11,067 bases of DNA from Kiritimatiellia bacterium. Lineage in GTDB: Bacteria; Verrucomicrobiota; Kiritimatiellia; RFP12; UBA1067. The translations under genes were made by a program, and so were the position numbers. The notes below the pieces were generated by a model that saw only the letters and a list, made by a program, of their open reading frames with translations, was not told the DNA's origin and did no database searches. The stretch covers positions 1-11,067 of the forward strand of contig JAGBXE010000140.1 of NCBI GenBank assembly GCA_017629455.1. The letters are read 5' to 3'. Of the stretch, positions 9,051 to 11,067 are shown piece after piece; the stretch's first letter is position 1; each line of letters begins with the position of its first letter.

Positions 9051-9962
9051 ATGAATGATACAAGTAGAAAAGCTGTAGGGTTGTTTTTACTTGTTATGAC
9101 CGCCCTTATCTGGGGCGGCTCGTTTGTTGCCCAAAAGCTTGGAATGGACTATATTGGTCCTTTCGCTTTTACGTTCTTCACTGATCTTCTTGCCGGCATC
9201 TTTTTGTCTATCCTAGTAATCTTTCAAGGGCTAAAAAAAGGGTGGGCAACATTATTTACGCGCACGAATGTTTTGGGCGGAATAGCGAGCGGAGCGGCTC
9301 TTTGGGTGGGGATGGCTCTCCAGCAGATTGGAATTCAATGGACCTCTCCTGGCGTGAGCGCATTCTTGACGGCCAACTATGTTGTCGTTGTGCCTGTCAT
9401 GGGGCTTTTTACTAAACGCCGGCCGCGCGGCATTGTGTGGGTGGGCGTTGCGCTTGCGATTATCGGCTCTTGGTTTTTGTGCGATCCTACATCTGCTGCG
9501 GCAACAGCAAATAGTAACGTAAAATTTCCTCTAGGTGAAATTCTCTGTGTCCTTTGCGCCTTTGCCTTTGGTACGCAGATTTGCATAGTTGAGCGTTTCA
9601 TGACAAAGCCCGATTCCGATGCGCTCGCGCTTACTTGTTTATCATTTTTTATAGGTGCTTTATTTAGTATTCCGTTTCTTAAGTTGCCTACAGAACAATC
9701 ATTGTTGACGGGCGAAAATATTCTAGCGGCTGCCGGCGCGATAGCATTTTGCGGCTTCCTTTCATCGGGCATAGCTTGCACCTTGCAGAATATCGGTCAG
9801 CGCATGATTGCCCCTAGTGTTGCAGCTCTTATTCTGTCGCAGGAATCAGTCTTTGCAACAATCTTCGGTATATTCTTCTTAGGTAGCACTTTGACGGCAA
9901 GTCAGATTTTGGGCTGTGTGCTAGTCTTTGCCGCAGTTCTTGCAACGCATAAAGGTGAGTAA
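9051..9962 (+). CDS. EamA/DMT-superfamily transporter
   Basis: This 303-residue inner-membrane protein has the length and double-repeat plan of EamA (DUF6) drug/metabolite transporters, with about ten hydrophobic segments in two halves. The first half opens with ALIWGGSFVAQKLG, and the second with GEILCVLCAFAFGTQICIVERF. The end, LILSQESVFATIFGIFFLGSTLTASQILGCVLVFAAVL, is the typical second-repeat ending (acidic residue before the penultimate helix, then a G-rich last helix). The loop near residues 142-158 (about 9474-9524) is Ala- and Asn-rich. I chose the ATG at 9051 because the TM segment begins soon after it. A GTG at 9012 is also in frame but would translate the GC-rich hairpin and a Cys-rich stretch uncharacteristic of the family. 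No good Shine-Dalgarno is seen for the ATG, so the choice is uncertain. The substrate cannot be told from sequence. It probably shares the carB transcript. Confidence 0.88.
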   Translation: MNDTSRKAVGLFLLVMTALIWGGSFVAQKLGMDYIGPFAFTFFTDLLAGIFLSILVIFQGLKKGWATLFTRTNVLGGIASGAALWVGMALQQIGIQWTSPGVSAFLTANYVVVVPVMGLFTKRRPRGIVWVGVALAIIGSWFLCDPTSAAATANSNVKFPLGEILCVLCAFAFGTQICIVERFMTKPDSDALALTCLSFFIGALFSIPFLKLPTEQSLLTGENILAAAGAIAFCGFLSSGIACTLQNIGQRMIAPSVAALILSQESVFATIFGIFFLGSTLTASQILGCVLVFAAVLATHKGE

Positions 9963-9981
9963 AAAAAGTTGGGCGCTTTTT

Positions 9982-10044
9982 ACCGGTACATTCGCCTTAT
10001 ACTATTCGTTTTCTGCCGATTCGTTATGGAATGTGCCGGTTTTT
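9982..10044 (+). terminator. Long-loop inverted repeat with T tract in convergent spacer
   Basis: ACCGGTACATTC (9982-9993) and GAATGTGCCGGT (10029-10040) pair over 12 positions with a single G-T pair. They enclose 35 nt, and the last T of the right arm runs into TTTT on the plus strand. It lies just after the transporter stop at 9962 and faces the metalloenzyme gene, so a terminator for the carB-transporter transcript is the simplest reading. The loop is unusually long and contains ATTCGTT twice (10004-10010 and 10019-10025). A weaker A5G/CT5 hairpin lies immediately upstream at 9963-9981. Confidence 0.5.
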
Positions 10045-10108
10045 GTATACCCAGCATCATCGGGAGTTAAGATAAAATTCTGTCGAGGATTTTGTTGTAG
10101 CCTGGCAA

Positions 10109-10987
10109 TCAAGGGCCAAACATTGCGCCGGGCGCTGAAGTTAAGGCAGAAATTACGGCTGGCGTTACGTCGATCAGTGAGGAGACAGCGTTCCTGAGGC
10201 GCGTTTCGCCCGGCCCGTAAGCAATAAACGGCACGGGATTGCGAGTGTGACCGCGCGTACTCATTGATTCGATATTGCCGTGATCGGAAGTTATAACTAT
10301 TGTCATGCCAGCTGCCTCTGCGCTTCTGACGAGAGACGAAAGGAACGTATCGTACGAGCGGAGAATTGCACATGCGCGCGCGTAGTCCATGGAGTGACCG
10401 GCGACATCGGTCTGGAAATATTCGAACAACGTAAAGTCGGATTCGCACGCGATGCGAAAGAGGTGCTCTGAAGCGCGAAGAGGTGTAATTAGCGGAAGGT
10501 CGGGGTAGCGGTCTTGAACGGTTTCGCGAGTGAGATCTTGCATCACAGCGCGGTCGACCATAAGGTCGGCAGTAGTTGAAATCACCTCAGGCGTGGTAAG
10601 CGCCATTACAGTTGTGACCGATTTAAAGCGACGCTCTCGCAATTCGTCTACTTCGTCGGTAAGATAGGCGTTGGCAAAACGCGTTTTCTTACCTAAGGCT
10701 TTGAGAGAAAGGAAGATATTACTTTCTTCAATTATCTTGCGAAGCTGAAGCCCAGGGAAGCCTTCACAATGTTTACCCATCGCCTTCGGGCAGTTTACAC
10801 CTGTAAACATTGTAGCTTGGCCAGTAGCAGATTGAGGAGTGCCTTCAACGCCTAAGCAGGCGTCAATTGGCTTAGCATGATTTGAAATAAGCCGCCAAAG
10901 CGTAGGACAAACCTCCGAATTTATCGGATTATCCTCCGCACTGTGCGTTAAACCTACGCCATCGACGAACAGAAATATGATTCCCAA
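10109..10987 (-). CDS. Alkaline-phosphatase-superfamily metalloenzyme, iPGM-like
   Basis: This 292-residue protein carries the metal ligands of the alkaline phosphatase / cofactor-independent phosphoglycerate mutase superfamily. They are Asp9 in FLFVDGVGL, Ser53 in PQSATGQ (aligning with the nucleophile of the iPGM SEVGH motif), Asp194 and His198 in TDVAGHSMD, Asp235-His236 in TSDHGN, and His247 in TRGHTRNPVP. All seven expected residues are present, so a two-metal phosphoryl-transfer enzyme is likely. It is much shorter than iPGM (about 510 residues) and lacks room for the inserted transferase domain. It matches a group usually annotated only as metalloenzyme, and the substrate is unknown. 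The start is TTG at 10987. A TAA stop lies in frame at 10994-10996 and no ATG occurs before the essential Asp9, so the start is nearly forced. No Shine-Dalgarno precedes it. It is convergent with the transporter gene. Confidence 0.85.
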   Translation of the reverse strand: MGIIFLFVDGVGLTHSAEDNPINSEVCPTLWRLISNHAKPIDACLGVEGTPQSATGQATMFTGVNCPKAMGKHCEGFPGLQLRKIIEESNIFLSLKALGKKTRFANAYLTDEVDELRERRFKSVTTVMALTTPEVISTTADLMVDRAVMQDLTRETVQDRYPDLPLITPLRASEHLFRIACESDFTLFEYFQTDVAGHSMDYARACAILRSYDTFLSSLVRSAEAAGMTIVITSDHGNIESMSTRGHTRNPVPFIAYGPGETRLRNAVSSLIDVTPAVISALTSAPGAMFGP

Positions 10988-10996
10988 ACCGAATTA

Positions 10997-11005
10997 AGTA
11001 TATCA
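10997..11005 (-). promoter_or_regulatory. Extended -10 promoter abutting the metalloenzyme start
   Basis: The complement reads TGA TATACT: hexamer at 10997-11002, TG extension at 11004-11005. Only 9 nt separate the hexamer from the TTG start codon, so transcription would begin 0-3 nt before it and the mRNA would be leaderless or nearly so. Upstream, TTGCGC is repeated (11-nt period) over 11009-11025 and could include a weak -35 or an operator. Confidence 0.5.
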
Positions 11006-11056
11006 TAATGCGCGCAAAATGCGCAAGGAAATAGGGGTATTTTGGAGTTTCTAACG

Positions 11057-11067
11057 ATGCTTGCTAG
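11057..11067 (+). CDS. Possible start of a divergent gene cut by the window edge
   Basis: ATG CTT GCT begins at 11057, with GGAG (11044-11047) 9 nt before it. The arrangement is what a gene divergent from the metalloenzyme would show, and CATAAT at 11004-11009 could be its -10 box. Only three codons are visible, so the product cannot be named and the frame may not stay open. Confidence 0.3.

Noticed and set aside
10002..10448. 148-codon minus-strand frame overlapping the metalloenzyme gene and the spacer
   Set aside because: Most of it is another frame of a gene with intact catalytic motifs, and the spacer portion has no recognisable domain.

Overview
The window is an ordinary-looking bacterial chromosome segment, roughly half G+C and densely packed. 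It has eight recognisable genes plus one small unassigned ORF, and a possible ninth gene start at the right edge. I see no tRNA, rRNA, CRISPR array, phage gene or transposase. The gene content is housekeeping. A large TIM-barrel glycoside-hydrolase-like protein and a short phosphoglycerate-mutase-like metalloenzyme fit, weakly, an uncultured PVC-group bacterium (Lentisphaerota or Kiritimatiellota-like). That placement is inference only; a recA or carB phylogeny would settle it.

Layout. (1) Left edge to 2179, plus strand: the 3' part of the glycoside-hydrolase-like gene overlaps a YbgC-type hotdog thioesterase gene by ATGA. Two hairpins with T-rich tails follow; the second and stronger one lies inside the convergent small ORF. 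(2) 2195-5580, minus strand: a tight operon reading comM/yifB, yraN, recA, then an unassigned 106-codon ORF. Gaps are 5 and 16 bp, then a 4-base overlap. ComM is a branch-migration helicase, YraN a predicted nuclease-fold protein and RecA the strand-exchange recombinase, so the unit looks like a DNA-uptake/recombination operon. (3) 5581-5780: a 200-bp divergent promoter region. It holds one extended -10 promoter per direction and, between them, four CTTAAG palindromes about one helical turn apart. (4) 5781-9962, plus strand: carB followed by an EamA/DMT-type transporter. (5) 9963-10108: a convergent spacer with a 12-bp inverted repeat and a T tract. (6) 10109-10987, minus strand: an alkaline-phosphatase-superfamily metalloenzyme with a TTG start only 9 nt from a good extended -10 box, which predicts a leaderless or nearly leaderless mRNA. 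A divergent gene may begin at 11057.

The points most worth following are the phased CTTAAG array, the comM-yraN-recA-orf106 operon with its coupled unknown ORF, and two unusual features of RecA (His in the P-loop at the usual Pro, and a short basic tail). I do not see a clear new defence or mobile system here.
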